Shown piece after piece: positions 41,589 through 54,207 of a stretch of DNA of 54,207 nucleotides. The translations under genes were made by a program, and so were the position numbers. A model generated the notes under the pieces. The model saw only the letters and a program-made list of their open reading frames with translations, made no database searches and was not told the origin of the DNA. This DNA comes from Nemertoderma westbladi (Eukaryota; Xenacoelomorpha; Nemertodermatida; Nemertodermatidae), in assembly GCA_032718475.1 (NCBI GenBank), contig JAUCBJ010004807.1, positions 1 through 54,207 on the forward strand, written 5' to 3'. Position 1 is the stretch's first letter, and each line of letters begins with the position of its first letter.

Positions 41589-42434
41589 TTATGCCTCGCA
41601 GTTGATCATGATGTTTCTCCACTTTTTGTTTATAAGGATGTAATCCAGTTGTGCATTTGTTCCATTCGGGTATTGAAAGGTCCATTGCTTCCCCTTAATC
41701 TTTTCGAATGTGTTGTTTGTTGGTATCAGTTCACATTCTTCCATTAGGTCTAAAAGTAAGTACCCATTTCTGTTAGAACTGGTGTTATAGGTGTAACCCT
41801 TGTTGTCTTCTGGGCTAATTTGCGCATTCAGGTCACCAGCAGTGACTTTAACATTGTGTTTCGGAATGTCCTTTATAAGTCCAGTCAGTTCTTCATAAAA
41901 CTTGACTGCTTGTTCTGGCTCTGAGGCATTGGTTGGACTGTAGCAACATACAACTGTTGCCTTGGGATTTCCATCAAATGTTGCGATCATAACCCTGGAA
42001 TTTATAGATTCGATATTGTTTAGGGTCTTAAGTGCAAATGGGCTTAGCAGAATTCCTACTCCACCAATTGATGCATTGGCCGAGTTTCTTACTGCTGAGC
42101 TTGTTACTAACGTCCATCCATTTCCAATGTCATTGTACTTCATGGCAGTGTCTTCATGACAAATCCGATGTTCTGGGATGCAGATGATGTCGATGTTATA
42201 TTCCATTGCCAGAGCGACCATGTCACACTGTTTGGTATGTGCTTTCAGCGTGCGTGCGTTCATTGTAGCAATCTTTAGTGTCTTTTTACATTTCAACAGG
42301 TTGGTTCTTCTTTCTTCTCTGTTTTCTGTTCCAGTAGCCAATTTATAGACCCCAGCCTGGTGTACCACTGAGGGACGCGGTCCTTGTTGACCCGGGCAAC
42401 GACCGAGCCGGTATTTCTCCTGGAGAGTCCTCAT
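41589..42434 (-). pseudogene. LINE B - strand copy: apurinic-type endonuclease domain
   Basis: 281 codons: a short N-terminal leader, then KIATMNARTLKAH, CIPEHRI (catalytic Glu), VVCCYSPTNASEP, VTAGDLNAQISPED (catalytic Asp/Asn) and NAQLDYILINKKWRN. These are the standard LINE endonuclease motifs in order. The frame ends one motif early because of a frameshift at about 41585. The upstream leader begins with ATG at 42434, so the 5' end of the element is probably close by. Confidence 0.85.
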
Positions 42435-42440
42435 ACTTTA

Positions 42441-42671
42441 CTGACGCAGCAGGTCTTTTCTTATTACCATAGCAACGGGAAACATTTTGTAATATGTAGA
42501 ATATCCGTCAGAAACATGTCATATGTATTTCAGATGCATATCAATATGTTATATAGTCAACATTCATAATATATCATATATTCACTCATATTAATTCACA
42601 AGCAAATCATTATTCTATCGTTACCATATCAACGGGCATATTTTATTATAGGGCCATAAGACAGTGATGAA
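42441..42671. other. AT-rich spacer between LINE B and the satellite
   Basis: No gene seen. Confidence 0.5.
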
Positions 42672-45600
42672 GTCAGTAATGAGCCTGCAATAACATCAAC
42701 ACCAGAGTAAGTAATGAGCCTGCAATAACATCAACACCAGAGTCAGTAATGAGCCTGCAATATCGAACAGTAAAATCAACCCCAGAGCCAGTAATGAGCC
42801 TGCAATATCGAACAGTAAAATCAACACTAGAGCAGGAATGGGCCTGCAATATCGAACAGTAAAATCAACACAAGTGTCAGTAATGAGCCGGCAATATCGA
42901 ACAGTAAAATCAACACAAGTGTCAGTAATGAGCCTGCAATATCGAACAGTAAAATCAACACAAGTGTCAGTAATGAGCCTGCAATATCGAACAGTAAAAT
43001 CAAACCCAGAGCCAGTAATGGGCCTGCAATATCGAACAGTAAAATCAACACCAGAGTTAGTAATGGGCCTGCAATATCGAACAGTAAAATCAACACAAGT
43101 GTCAGTAATGAGCCTGCAATATCGAACAGTAAAATCAACCCCAGAGCCAGTAATGGGCCTGCAATATCGAACAGTAAAATAAACACCAGAATCAGTAATG
43201 AGCCTGCAATATCGAACAGTAAAATCAACCACAGAGCCAGTAATGAGCCTGCAATATCGAACAGTAAAAATCAACATAAGTGTCAGTAATGAGCTTTCAA
43301 TATCGAACAGTAAAATCAACACCAGAGCCAGTAATGAGCCTGCAATATCGAACAGTAAAATCAACCACAGAGCCAGTAATGAGCCTGCAATATCGAAAAG
43401 TAAAATCAACCACAGAGCCAGTAATGAGCCTGCAATATCGAACAGTAAAATCAACCCCGGAGCCAGTAATGAGCCTGCAAAATCGAACAGTAAAATCAAC
43501 CCCAGAGTCAGTAATGAGCCTGCAATATCGAACAGTAAAATCAACCCCAGAGCCAGTAATGAGCCTGCAATATCGAACAGTAAAATCAACATAAGTGTCA
43601 GTATTGAGCCTGCAATATCGAACAGTAAAATCAACACCAGAGTCAGTAATGAGCCTGCAATATCGAACAGTAAAATCAACCCCAGAGCCAGTAATGGGCG
43701 TGAAATATCGAACAGTAAAATCAACACCAAAGTCAGTATTGAGCCTGCAATATCGAACAGTAAAATCAACCACAGAGCCAGTAATGAGCCTGCAATATCG
43801 AACAGTAAAATCAACCACAGAGCCAGTAATGAGCCTGCAATATCGAACAGTAAAATCAACACCAGAGTCAGTAATGAGCCTGCAATATGGAACAGTAAAA
43901 TCAACACCAGAGTCAGTAATGAGCCTGCAATATCGAACGTAAAATCAACCCCAGAGCCAGTAATGAGCCTGCAATATCGAACAGTAAAATCAACACCAAA
44001 GTCAGTATTGAGACTGCAATAACATCAACACCAGAGTCAGTAATGAGCCTGCAATATCGAACAGTAAAATCAACACCAGAGTCAGTAATGAGCCTGCAAT
44101 ATCGAACAGTAAAATCAACCCCAGAGCCAGTAATGGGCCTGAAATATCGAACAGTAAAATCAACACCAAAGTCAGTATTGAGCCTGCAATATCGAACAGT
44201 AAAATCAACCCCAGAGCCAGTAATGAGCCTGCAATATCGAACAGTAAAATCAACACCAGAGTCAGTAATGAGCCTGCAATATCGAACAGTAAAATCAACA
44301 CCAGAGTCAGTAATGAGCCTGCAATATCGAACAGTAAAATCAACCTCAGAGCCAGTAATGGGCCTGTAATATTGAAAACATCAACACCAGAGTCAGTAAT
44401 AAGCCTGCAATAACATAAACACCAGTCAGTAATGAGCCTGCAATATCGAAAAGTAAAATCAACCCCAGAGCGCCAGTAATGAGCCTGCAATATCGAACAG
44501 TAAAATCAACACAAGAGTCAGTAATGAGCCTGCGATATCGAACAGTAAAATCAACCCCAGAGTCAGTAATGAGCCTGCAATATCGAACAGTAAAATCAAC
44601 CCCAGAGCCAGTAATGAGCCTGCAATATCGAACAGTAAAATCAACACCAGAGTCAGTAATGAGCCTGCAATAACATCAACACCAGAGTAAGTAATGAGCC
44701 TGCAATAACATCAACACCAGAGTCAGTAATGAGCCTGCAATATCGAACAGTAAAATCAACCCCAGAGCCAGTAATGAGCCTGCAATATCGAACAGTAAAA
44801 TCAACACTAGAGCAGGAATGGGCCTGCAATATCGAACAGTAAAATCAACACAAGTGTCAGTAATGAGCCGGCAATATCGAACAGTAAAATCAACACAAGT
44901 GTCAGTAATGAGCCTGCAATATCGAACAGTAAAATCAACACAAGTGTCAGTAATGAGCCTGCAATATCGAACAGTAAAATCAAACCCAGAGCCAGTAATG
45001 GGCCTGCAATATCGAACAGTAAAATCAACACCAGAGTTAGTAATGGGCCTGCAATATCGAACAGTAAAATCAACACAAGTGTCAGTAATGAGCCTGCAAT
45101 ATCGAACAGTAAAATCAACCCCAGAGCCAGTAATGGGCCTGCAATATCGAACAGTAAAATAAACACCAGAGTCAGTAATGAGCCTGCAATATCGAACAGT
45201 AAAATCAACCACAGAGCCAGTAATGAGCCTGCAATATCGAACAGTAAAATCAACATAAGTGTCAGTAATGAGCTTTCAATATCGAACAGTAAAATCAACC
45301 CCAGAGCCAGTAATGAGCCTGCAATATCGAACAGTAAAATCAACCACAGAGCCAGTAATGAGCCTGCAATATCGAACAGTAAAATCAACCACAGAGCCAG
45401 TAATGAGCCTGCAATATCGAACAGTAAAATCAACCCCGGAGCCAGTAATGAGCCTGCAAAATCGAACAGTAAAATCAACCCCAGAGTCAGTAATGAGCCT
45501 GCAATATCGAACAGTAAAATCAACCCCAGAGCCAGTAATGAGCCTGCAATATCGAACAGTAAAATCAACATAAGTGTCAGTATTGAGCCTGCAATATCGA

Positions 45601-48600
45601 ACAGTAAAATCAACACCAGAGTCAGTAATGAGCCTGCAATATCGAACAGTAAAATCAACCCCAGAGCCAGTAATGGGCGTGAAATATCGAACAGTAAAAT
45701 CAACACCAAAGTCAGTATTGAGCCTGCAATATCGAACAGTAAAATCAACCACAGAGCCAATAATGAGCCTGCAATATCGAACAGTAAAATCAACCACAGA
45801 GCCAGTAATGAGCCTGCAATATCGAACAGTAAAATCAACACCAGAGTCAGTAATGAGCCTGCAATATCGAACAGTAAAATCAACACCAGAGTCAGTAATG
45901 AGCCTGCAATATCGAACGTAAAATCAACCCCAGAGCCAGTAATGAGCCTGCAATATCGAACAGTAAAATCAACACCAAAGTCAGTATTGAGACTGCAATA
46001 ACATCAACACCAGAGTCAGTAATGAGCCTGCAATATCGAACAGTAAAATCAACACCAGAGTCAGTAATGAGCCTGCAATATCGAACAGTAAAATCAACCC
46101 CAGAGCCAGTAATGGGCCTGAAATATCGAACAGTAAAATCAACACCAAAGTCAGTATTGAGCCTGCAATATCGAACAGTAAAATCAACCCCAGAGCCAGT
46201 AATGAGCCTGCAATATCGAACAGTAAAATCAACACCAGAGTCAGTAATGAGCCTGCAATATCGAACAGTAAAATCAACACCAGAGTCAGTAATGAGCCTG
46301 CAATATCGAACAGTAAAATCAACCTCAGAGCCAGTAATGGGCCTGTAATATTGAAAACATCAACACCAGAGTCAGTAATAAGCCTGCAATAACATAAACA
46401 CCAGTCAGTAATGAGCCTGCAATATCGAAAAGTAAAATCAACCCCAGAGCGCCAGTAATGAGCCTGCAATATCGAACAGTAAAATCAACACAAGAGTCAG
46501 TAATGAGCCTGCGATATCGAACAGTAAAATCAACCCCAGAGTCAGTAATGAGCCTGCAATATCGAACAGTAAAATCAACCCCAGAGCCAGTAATGAGCCT
46601 GCAATATCGAACAGTAAAATCAACACCAGAGTCAGTAATGAGCCTGCAATAACATCAACCCAGAGCCAGTAATGAGCCTGAAATATCAAACAGTAAAATC
46701 AACACCAGAGTCAGTAATGAGCCTGCGATATCGAACAGTAAAATCAACCCCAGAGTCAGTAATGAGCCTGCAATATCGAACAGTAAAATCAACCCCAGAG
46801 CCAGTAATGGGCCTGTAATATTGAAAACATCAACACCAGAGTCAGTAATGAGCCTACGATATCGAACAGTAAAATCAACACAAGTGTCAGTAATGAGCCT
46901 GCGATATCGAACAGTAAAATCAACCCCAGAGCCAGTAATGAGCCTGAAATATCGAACAGTAAAATCAACACCAAAGTCAGTATTGAGCCTGCAATATCGA
47001 ACAGTAAAATCAACCCCAGAGCCAGTAATGGGCCTGTAATATTGAAAACATCAACACCAGAGTCAGTAATGAGCCTGCAATAACATCAACCCCAGAGCCA
47101 GTAATGGGCCTGCAATATCGAACAGTAAAATCAACCACAGAGCCAGTAATGAGCCTGCAATATCGAACAGTAAAATCAACACCAGAGTCAGTAATGAGCC
47201 TGCAATATCGAACAGTAAAATCAACACTAGAGTCAGTAATGAGCCTGCAATATCGAACGTAAAATCAACCCCAGAGCCAGTAATGAGCCTGCAATATCGA
47301 ACAGTAAAATCAACACCAAAGTCAGTATTGAGACTGCAATAACATCAACACCAGAGTCAGTAATGAGCCTGCAATATCGAACAGTAAAATCAACACCAGA
47401 GTCAGTAATGAGCCTGCAATATCGAACAGTAAAATCAACCCCAGAGCCAGTAATGGGCCTGAAATATCGAACAGTAAAATCAACACCAAAGTCAGTATTG
47501 AGCCTGCAATATCGAACAGTAAAATCAACCCCAGAGCCAGTAATGAGCCTGCAATATCGAACAGTAAAATCAACACCAGAGTAAGTAATGAGCCTGCAAT
47601 AACATCAACACCAGAGTCAGTAATGAGCCTGCAATATCGAACAGTAAAATCAACCCCAGAGCCAGTAATGAGCCTGCAATATCGAACAGTAAAATCAACA
47701 CTAGAGCAGGAATGGGCCTGCAATATCGAACAGTAAAATCAACACAAGTGTCAGTAATGAGCCGGCAATATCGAACAGTAAAATCAACACAAGTGTCAGT
47801 AATGAGCCTGCAATATCGAACAGTAAAATCAACACAAGTGTCAGTAATGAGCCTGCAATATCGAACAGTAAAATCAAACCCAGAGCCAGTAATGGGCCTG
47901 CAATATCGAACAGTAAAATCAACACCAGAGTTAGTAATGGGCCTGCAATATCGAACAGTAAAATCAACACAAGTGTCAGTAATGAGCCTGCAATATCGAA
48001 CAGTAAAATCAACCCCAGAGCCAGTAATGGGCCTGCAATATCGAACAGTAAAATAAACACCAGAGTCAGTAATGAGCCTGCAATATCGAACAGTAAAATC
48101 AACCACAGAGCCAGTAATGAGCCTGCAATATCGAACAGTAAAATCAACATAAGTGTCAGTAATGAGCTTTCAATATCGAACAGTAAAATCAACCCCAGAG
48201 CCAGTAATGAGCCTGCAATATCGAACAGTAAAATCAACCACAGAGCCAGTAATGAGCCTGCAATATCGAACAGTAAAATCAACCACAGAGCCAGTAATGA
48301 GCCTGCAATATCGAACAGTAAAATCAACCCCGGAGCCAGTAATGAGCCTGCAAAATCGAACAGTAAAATCAACCCCAGAGTCAGTAATGAGCCTGCAATA
48401 TCGAACAGTAAAATCAACCCCAGAGCCAGTAATGAGCCTGCAATATCGAACAGTAAAATCAACATAAGTGTCAGTATTGAGCCTGCAATATCGAACAGTA
48501 AAATCAACACCAGAGTCAGTAATGAGCCTGCAATATCGAACAGTAAAATCAACCCCAGAGCCAGTAATGGGCGTGAAATATCGAACAGTAAAATCAACAC

Positions 48601-51600
48601 CAAAGTCAGTATTGAGCCTGCAATATCGAACAGTAAAATCAACCACAGAGCCAATAATGAGCCTGCAATATCGAACAGTAAAATCAACCACAGAGCCAGT
48701 AATGAGCCTGCAATATCGAACAGTAAAATCAACACCAGAGTCAGTAATGAGCCTGCAATATCGAACAGTAAAATCAACACCAGAGTCAGTAATGAGCCTG
48801 CAATATCGAACGTAAAATCAACCCCAGAGCCAGTAATGAGCCTGCAATATCGAACAGTAAAATCAACACCAAAGTCAGTATTGAGACTGCAATAACATCA
48901 ACACCAGAGTCAGTAATGAGCCTGCAATATCGAACAGTAAAATCAACACCAGAGTCAGTAATGAGCCTGCAATATCGAACAGTAAAATCAACCCCAGAGC
49001 CAGTAATGGGCCTGAAATATCGAACAGTAAAATCAACACCAAAGTCAGTATTGAGCCTGCAATATCGAACAGTAAAATCAACCCCAGAGCCAGTAATGAG
49101 CCTGCAATATCGAACAGTAAAATCAACACCAGAGTCAGTAATGAGCCTGCAATATCGAACAGTAAAATCAACACCAGAGTCAGTAATGAGCCTGCAATAT
49201 CGAACAGTAAAATCAACCTCAGAGCCAGTAATGGGCCTGTAATATTGAAAACATCAACACCAGAGTCAGTAATAAGCCTGCAATAACATAAACACCAGTC
49301 AGTAATGAGCCTGCAATATCGAAAAGTAAAATCAACCCCAGAGCGCCAGTAATGAGCCTTCAATATCGAACAGTAAAATCAACACAAGAGTCAGTAATGA
49401 GCCTGCGATATCGAACAGTAAAATCAACCCCAGAGTCAGTAATGAGCCTGCAATATCGAACAGTAAAATCAACCCCAGAGCCAGTAATGAGCCTGCAATA
49501 TCGAACAGTAAAATCAACACCAGAGTCAGTAATGAGCCTGCAATAACATCAACCCAGAGCCAGTAATGAGCCTGAAATATCAAACAGTAAAATCAACACC
49601 AGAGTCAGTAATGAGCCTGCGATATCGAACAGTAAAATCAACCCCAGAGTCAGTAATGAGCCTGCAATATCGAACAGTAAAATCAACCCCAGAGCCAGTA
49701 ATGGGCCTGTAATATTGAAAACATCAACACCAGAGTCAGTAATGAGCCTACGATATCGAACAGTAAAATCAACACAAGTGTCAGTAATGAGCCTGCGATA
49801 TCGAACAGTAAAATCAACCCCAGAGCCAGTAATGAGCCTGAAATATCGAACAGTAAAATCAACACCAAAGTCAGTATTGAGCCTGCAATATCGAACAGTA
49901 AAATCAACCCCAGAGCCAGTAATGGGCCTGTAATATTGAAAACATCAACACCAGAGTCAGTAATGAGCCTGCAATAACATCAACCCCAGAGCCAGTAATG
50001 GGCCTGCAATATCGAACAGTAAAATCAACCACAGAGCCAGTAATGAGCCTGCAATATCGAACAGTAAAATCAACACCAGAGTCAGTAATGAGCCTGCAAT
50101 ATCGAACAGTAAAATCAACACCAGAGTCAGTAATGAGCCTGCAATATCGAACGTAAAATCAACCCCAGAGCCAGTAATGAGCCTGCAATATCGAACAGTA
50201 AAATCAACACCAAAGTCAGTATTGAGACTGCAATAACATCAACACCAGAGTCAGTAATGAGCCTGCAATATCGAACAGTAAAATCAACACCAGAGTCAGT
50301 AATGAGCCTGCAATATCGAACAGTAAAATCAACCCCAGAGCCAGTAATGGGCCTGAAATATCGAACAGTAAAATCAACACCAAAGTCAGTATTGAGCCTG
50401 CAATATCGAACAGTAAAATCAACCCCAGAGCCAGTAATGAGCCTGCAATATCGAACAGTAAAATCAACACCAGAGTCAGTAATGAGCCTGCAATATCGAA
50501 CAGTAAAATCAACACCAGAGTCAGTAATGAGCCTGCAATATCGAACAGTAAAATCAACCTCAGAGCCAGTAATGGGCCTGTAATATTGAAAACATCAACA
50601 CCAGAGTCAGTAATAAGCCTGCAATAACATAAACACCAGTCAGTAATGAGCCTGCAATATCGAAAAGTAAAATCAACCCCAGAGCGCCAGTAATGAGCCT
50701 GCAATATCGAACAGTAAAATCAACACAAGAGTCAGTAATGAGCCTGCGATATCGAACAGTAAAATCAACCCCAGAGTCAGTAATGAGCCTGCAATATCGA
50801 ACAGTAAAATCAACCCCAGAGCCAGTAATGAGCCTGCAATATCGAACAGTAAAATCAACACCAGAGTCAGTAATGAGCCTGCAATAACATCAACCCAGAG
50901 CCAGTAATGAGCCTGAAATATCAAACAGTAAAATCAACACCAGAGTCAGTAATGAGCCTGCGATATCGAACAGTAAAATCAACCCCAGAGTCAGTAATGA
51001 GCCTGCAATATCGAACAGTAAAATCAACCCCAGAGCCAGTAATGGGCCTGTAATATTGAAAACATCAACACCAGAGTCAGTAATGGGCCTGTAATATTGA
51101 AAACATCAACACCAGAGTCAGTAATGAGCCTGCAATATCGAACAGTAAAATCAACCCCAGAGCCAGTAATGGGCCTGTAATATTGAAAACATCAACACCA
51201 GAGTCAGTAATGAGCCTGCAATATCGAACAGTAAAATCAAACCCAGAGCCAGTAATGGGCCTGCAATATCGAACAGTAAAATCAACACCAGAGTTAGTAA
51301 TGGGCCTGCAATATCGAACAGTAAAATCAACACAAGTGTCAGTAATGAGCCTGCAATATCGAACAGTAAAATCAACCCCAGAGCCAGTAATGGGCCTGCA
51401 ATATCGAACAGTAAAATAAACACCAGAGTCAGTAATGAGCCTGCAATATCGAACAGTAAAATCAACCACAGAGCCAGTAATGAGCCTGCAATATCGAACA
51501 GTAAAATCAACATAAGTGTCAGTAATGAGCTTTCAATATCGAACAGTAAAATCAACCCCAGAGCCAGTAATGAGCCTGCAATATCGAACAGTAAAATCAA

Positions 51601-54207
51601 CCACAGAGCCAGTAATGAGCCTGCAATATCGAACAGTAAAATCAACCACAGAGCCAGTAATGAGCCTGCAATATCGAACAGTAAAATCAACCCCGGAGCC
51701 AGTAATGAGCCTGCAAAATCGAACAGTAAAATCAACCCCAGAGTCAGTAATGAGCCTGCAATATCGAACAGTAAAATCAACCCCAGAGCCAGTAATGAGC
51801 CTGCAATATCGAACAGTAAAATCAACATAAGTGTCAGTATTGAGCCTGCAATATCGAACAGTAAAATCAACACCAGAGTCAGTAATGAGCCTGCAATATC
51901 GAACAGTAAAATCAACCCCAGAGCCAGTAATGGGCGTGAAATATCGAACAGTAAAATCAACACCAAAGTCAGTATTGAGCCTGCAATATCGAACAGTAAA
52001 ATCAACCACAGAGCCAATAATGAGCCTGCAATATCGAACAGTAAAATCAACCACAGAGCCAGTAATGAGCCTGCAATATCGAACAGTAAAATCAACACCA
52101 GAGTCAGTAATGAGCCTGCAATATCGAACAGTAAAATCAACACCAGAGTCAGTAATGAGCCTGCAATATCGAACGTAAAATCAACCCCAGAGCCAGTAAT
52201 GAGCCTGCAATATCGAACAGTAAAATCAACACCAAAGTCAGTATTGAGACTGCAATAACATCAACACCAGAGTCAGTAATGAGCCTGCAATATCGAACAG
52301 TAAAATCAACACCAGAGTCAGTAATGAGCCTGCAATATCGAACAGTAAAATCAACCCCAGAGCCAGTAATGGGCCTGAAATATCGAACAGTAAAATCAAC
52401 ACCAAAGTCAGTATTGAGCCTGCAATATCGAACAGTAAAATCAACCCCAGAGCCAGTAATGAGCCTGCAATATCGAACAGTAAAATCAACACCAGAGTCA
52501 GTAATGAGCCTGCAATATCGAACAGTAAAATCAACACCAGAGTCAGTAATGAGCCTGCAATATCGAACAGTAAAATCAACCTCAGAGCCAGTAATGGGCC
52601 TGTAATATTGAAAACATCAACACCAGAGTCAGTAATAAGCCTGCAATAACATAAACACCAGTCAGTAATGAGCCTGCAATATCGAAAAGTAAAATCAACC
52701 CCAGAGCGCCAGTAATGAGCCTGCAATATCGAACAGTAAAATCAACACAAGAGTCAGTAATGAGCCTGCGATATCGAACAGTAAAATCAACCCCAGAGTC
52801 AGTAATGAGCCTGCAATATCGAACAGTAAAATCAACCCCAGAGCCAGTAATGAGCCTGCAATATCGAACAGTAAAATCAACACCAGAGTCAGTAATGAGC
52901 CTGCAATAACATCAACCCAGAGCCAGTAATGAGCCTGAAATATCAAACAGTAAAATCAACACCAGAGTCAGTAATGAGCCTGCGATATCGAACAGTAAAA
53001 TCAACCCCAGAGTCAGTAATGAGCCTGCAATATCGAACAGTAAAATCAACCCCAGAGCCAGTAATGGGCCTGTAATATTGAAAACATCAACACCAGAGTC
53101 AGTAATGAGCCTACGATATCGAACAGTAAAATCAACACAAGTGTCAGTAATGAGCCTGCGATATCGAACAGTAAAATCAACCCCAGAGCCAGTAATGAGC
53201 CTGAAATATCGAACAGTAAAATCAACACCAAAGTCAGTATTGAGCCTGCAATATCGAACAGTAAAATCAACCCCAGAGCCAGTAATGGGCCTGTAATATT
53301 GAAAACATCAACACCAGAGTCAGTAATGAGCCTGCAATAACATCAACCCCAGAGCCAGTAATGGGCCTGCAATATCGAACAGTAAAATCAACCACAGAGC
53401 CAGTAATGAGCCTGCAATATCGAACAGTAAAATCAACACCAGAGTCAGTAATGAGCCTGCAATATCGAACAGTAAAATCAACACCAGAGTCAGTAATGAG
53501 CCTGCAATATCGAACGTAAAATCAACCCCAGAGCCAGTAATGAGCCTGCAATATCGAACAGTAAAATCAACACCAAAGTCAGTATTGAGACTGCAATAAC
53601 ATCAACACCAGAGTCAGTAATGAGCCTGCAATATCGAACAGTAAAATCAACACCAGAGTCAGTAATGAGCCTGCAATATCGAACAGTAAAATCAACCCCA
53701 GAGCCAGTAATGGGCCTGAAATATCGAACAGTAAAATCAACACCAAAGTCAGTATTGAGCCTGCAATATCGAACAGTAAAATCAACCCCAGAGCCAGTAA
53801 TGAGCCTGCAATATCGAACAGTAAAATCAACACCAGAGTCAGTAATGAGCCTGCAATATCGAACAGTAAAATCAACACCAGAGTCAGTAATGAGCCTGCA
53901 ATATCGAACAGTAAAATCAACCTCAGAGCCAGTAATGGGCCTGTAATATTGAAAACATCAACACCAGAGTCAGTAATAAGCCTGCAATAACATAAACACC
54001 AGTCAGTAATGAGCCTGCAATATCGAAAAGTAAAATCAACCCCAGAGCGCCAGTAATGAGCCTGCAATATCGAACAGTAAAATCAACACAAGAGTCAGTA
54101 ATGAGCCTGCGATATCGAACAGTAAAATCAACCCCAGAGTCAGTAATGAGCCTGCAATATCGAACAGTAAAATCAACCCCAGAGCCAGTAATGAGCCTGC
54201 AATATCG
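42672..54207. repeat. 45-bp satellite with higher-order structure, runs off the right edge
   Basis: The monomer is GTCAGTAATGAGCCTGCAAT + ATCGAACAGTAAAATCAACA + CCAGA, repeated about 250 times, with shorter variants lacking ~17 bp (GCAATAACATCAACACC) or reading GTAATATTGAAAACATC. Rare variants recur at fixed long spacings. GAGACTGCAATAAC occurs at 44010, 45989, 47330, 48883, 50224, 52246 and 53587. GAGCAGGAATGGG recurs with spacings 1980 and 2894. GCCTACGATATCG recurs with spacings 2894 and 3363. Monomer length divisible by three explains open frames up to 403 codons on both strands, including a hydrophobic-looking LILLFDIAGSLL frame. No gene is supported. Confidence 0.96.

Larger units (their letters stand above)
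37771..42440 (-). mobile_element. LINE family B, - strand copy, near full-length, split by a solo LTR and 3'-truncated
   Basis: Coding order from right to left: endonuclease 42434-41589, endonuclease end and linker 41549-41256, RT 41168-40440, then after the insertion 38411-40434 the rest of the RT (38410-38022) and part of the C-terminal region to 37771, ending at KTKFFRATVESV. The expected YGS block is missing because the copy is cut there. Frameshifts occur between pieces. The 5' end lies near 42440. Confidence 0.87.

Noticed and set aside
42696-43907. 403-codon open frame with a repeated hydrophobic LILLFDIAGSLL pattern, resembling a membrane protein
   Set aside because: It is a reading of the 45-bp satellite. 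Both strands and other frames are equally open because the monomer is 15 codons long, and the frame breaks wherever short monomers occur.
42672-54207. CRISPR array
   Set aside because: There are no unique spacers; the whole unit repeats, and the context is a eukaryotic genome with introns and LINEs.

Overview
This is eukaryotic, almost certainly metazoan, genomic DNA. The evidence is a spliced gene with consensus GT/AG introns, several non-LTR retrotransposons, a BEL/Pao-type LTR retrotransposon, a foldback element with a hammerhead-ribozyme-like core, and heavy satellite content. The repeat repertoire would fit a marine invertebrate, but I cannot name the species. There are no operons or bacterial signals. 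Tandem repeats cover about 21 kb (roughly 40%) of the window, and transposable elements cover most of the rest.

Layout. 1-6.2 kb: AT-rich DNA, a decayed RTE-like LINE (family A, copy 1) carrying a nested foldback insertion with a 12-bp target duplication, and a 26-bp x 13 satellite. 6.26-17.55 kb: the 3' half of one host gene on the + strand, which I read as EDEM3-like (ER-degradation-enhancing mannosidase family, protease-associated domain and C-terminal tail). Six exons join with consistent phases. Its introns are filled by minisatellites of 56 bp x 10, 34/35 bp x about 50, 58 bp x about 104, and about 39 bp x 6. Three of these four arrays are made of the exon/intron junction itself, so each real splice site is followed or preceded by many near-copies. 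19.2 kb: a 34-bp x 8 array that carries a consensus splice donor on the - strand. 19.7-22.1 kb: LINE A copy 2, on the - strand. 22.9-25.2 kb: an AT-rich minisatellite, a ~1.17-kb inverted repeat, an inverted patch of the same minisatellite, and a 22-base G run.

25.49-37.15 kb: a complete-ended BEL/Pao LTR element on the - strand. It has 1.21-kb LTRs that are nearly identical, TG...CA ends and a 5-bp duplication CAATG. It keeps gag and protease, but reverse transcriptase, RNase H and integrase are missing, so it must have moved in trans. 37.15-42.44 kb: two copies of a second LINE family (B) joined tail to tail. The - strand copy is split by a 2.02-kb solo-LTR-like insertion with a 5-bp duplication GATGG. 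42.67 kb to the right edge: a 45-bp satellite with a clear higher-order structure (1341, 1979, 2894 and 3363 bp periods). It leaves open frames on both strands only because 45 is divisible by three.

The most unusual signal is the repeated capture of splice junctions by minisatellites, seen at three junctions of one gene and again in a separate array. The nested ribozyme-bearing foldback and the RT-less but young BEL element are the next most interesting.
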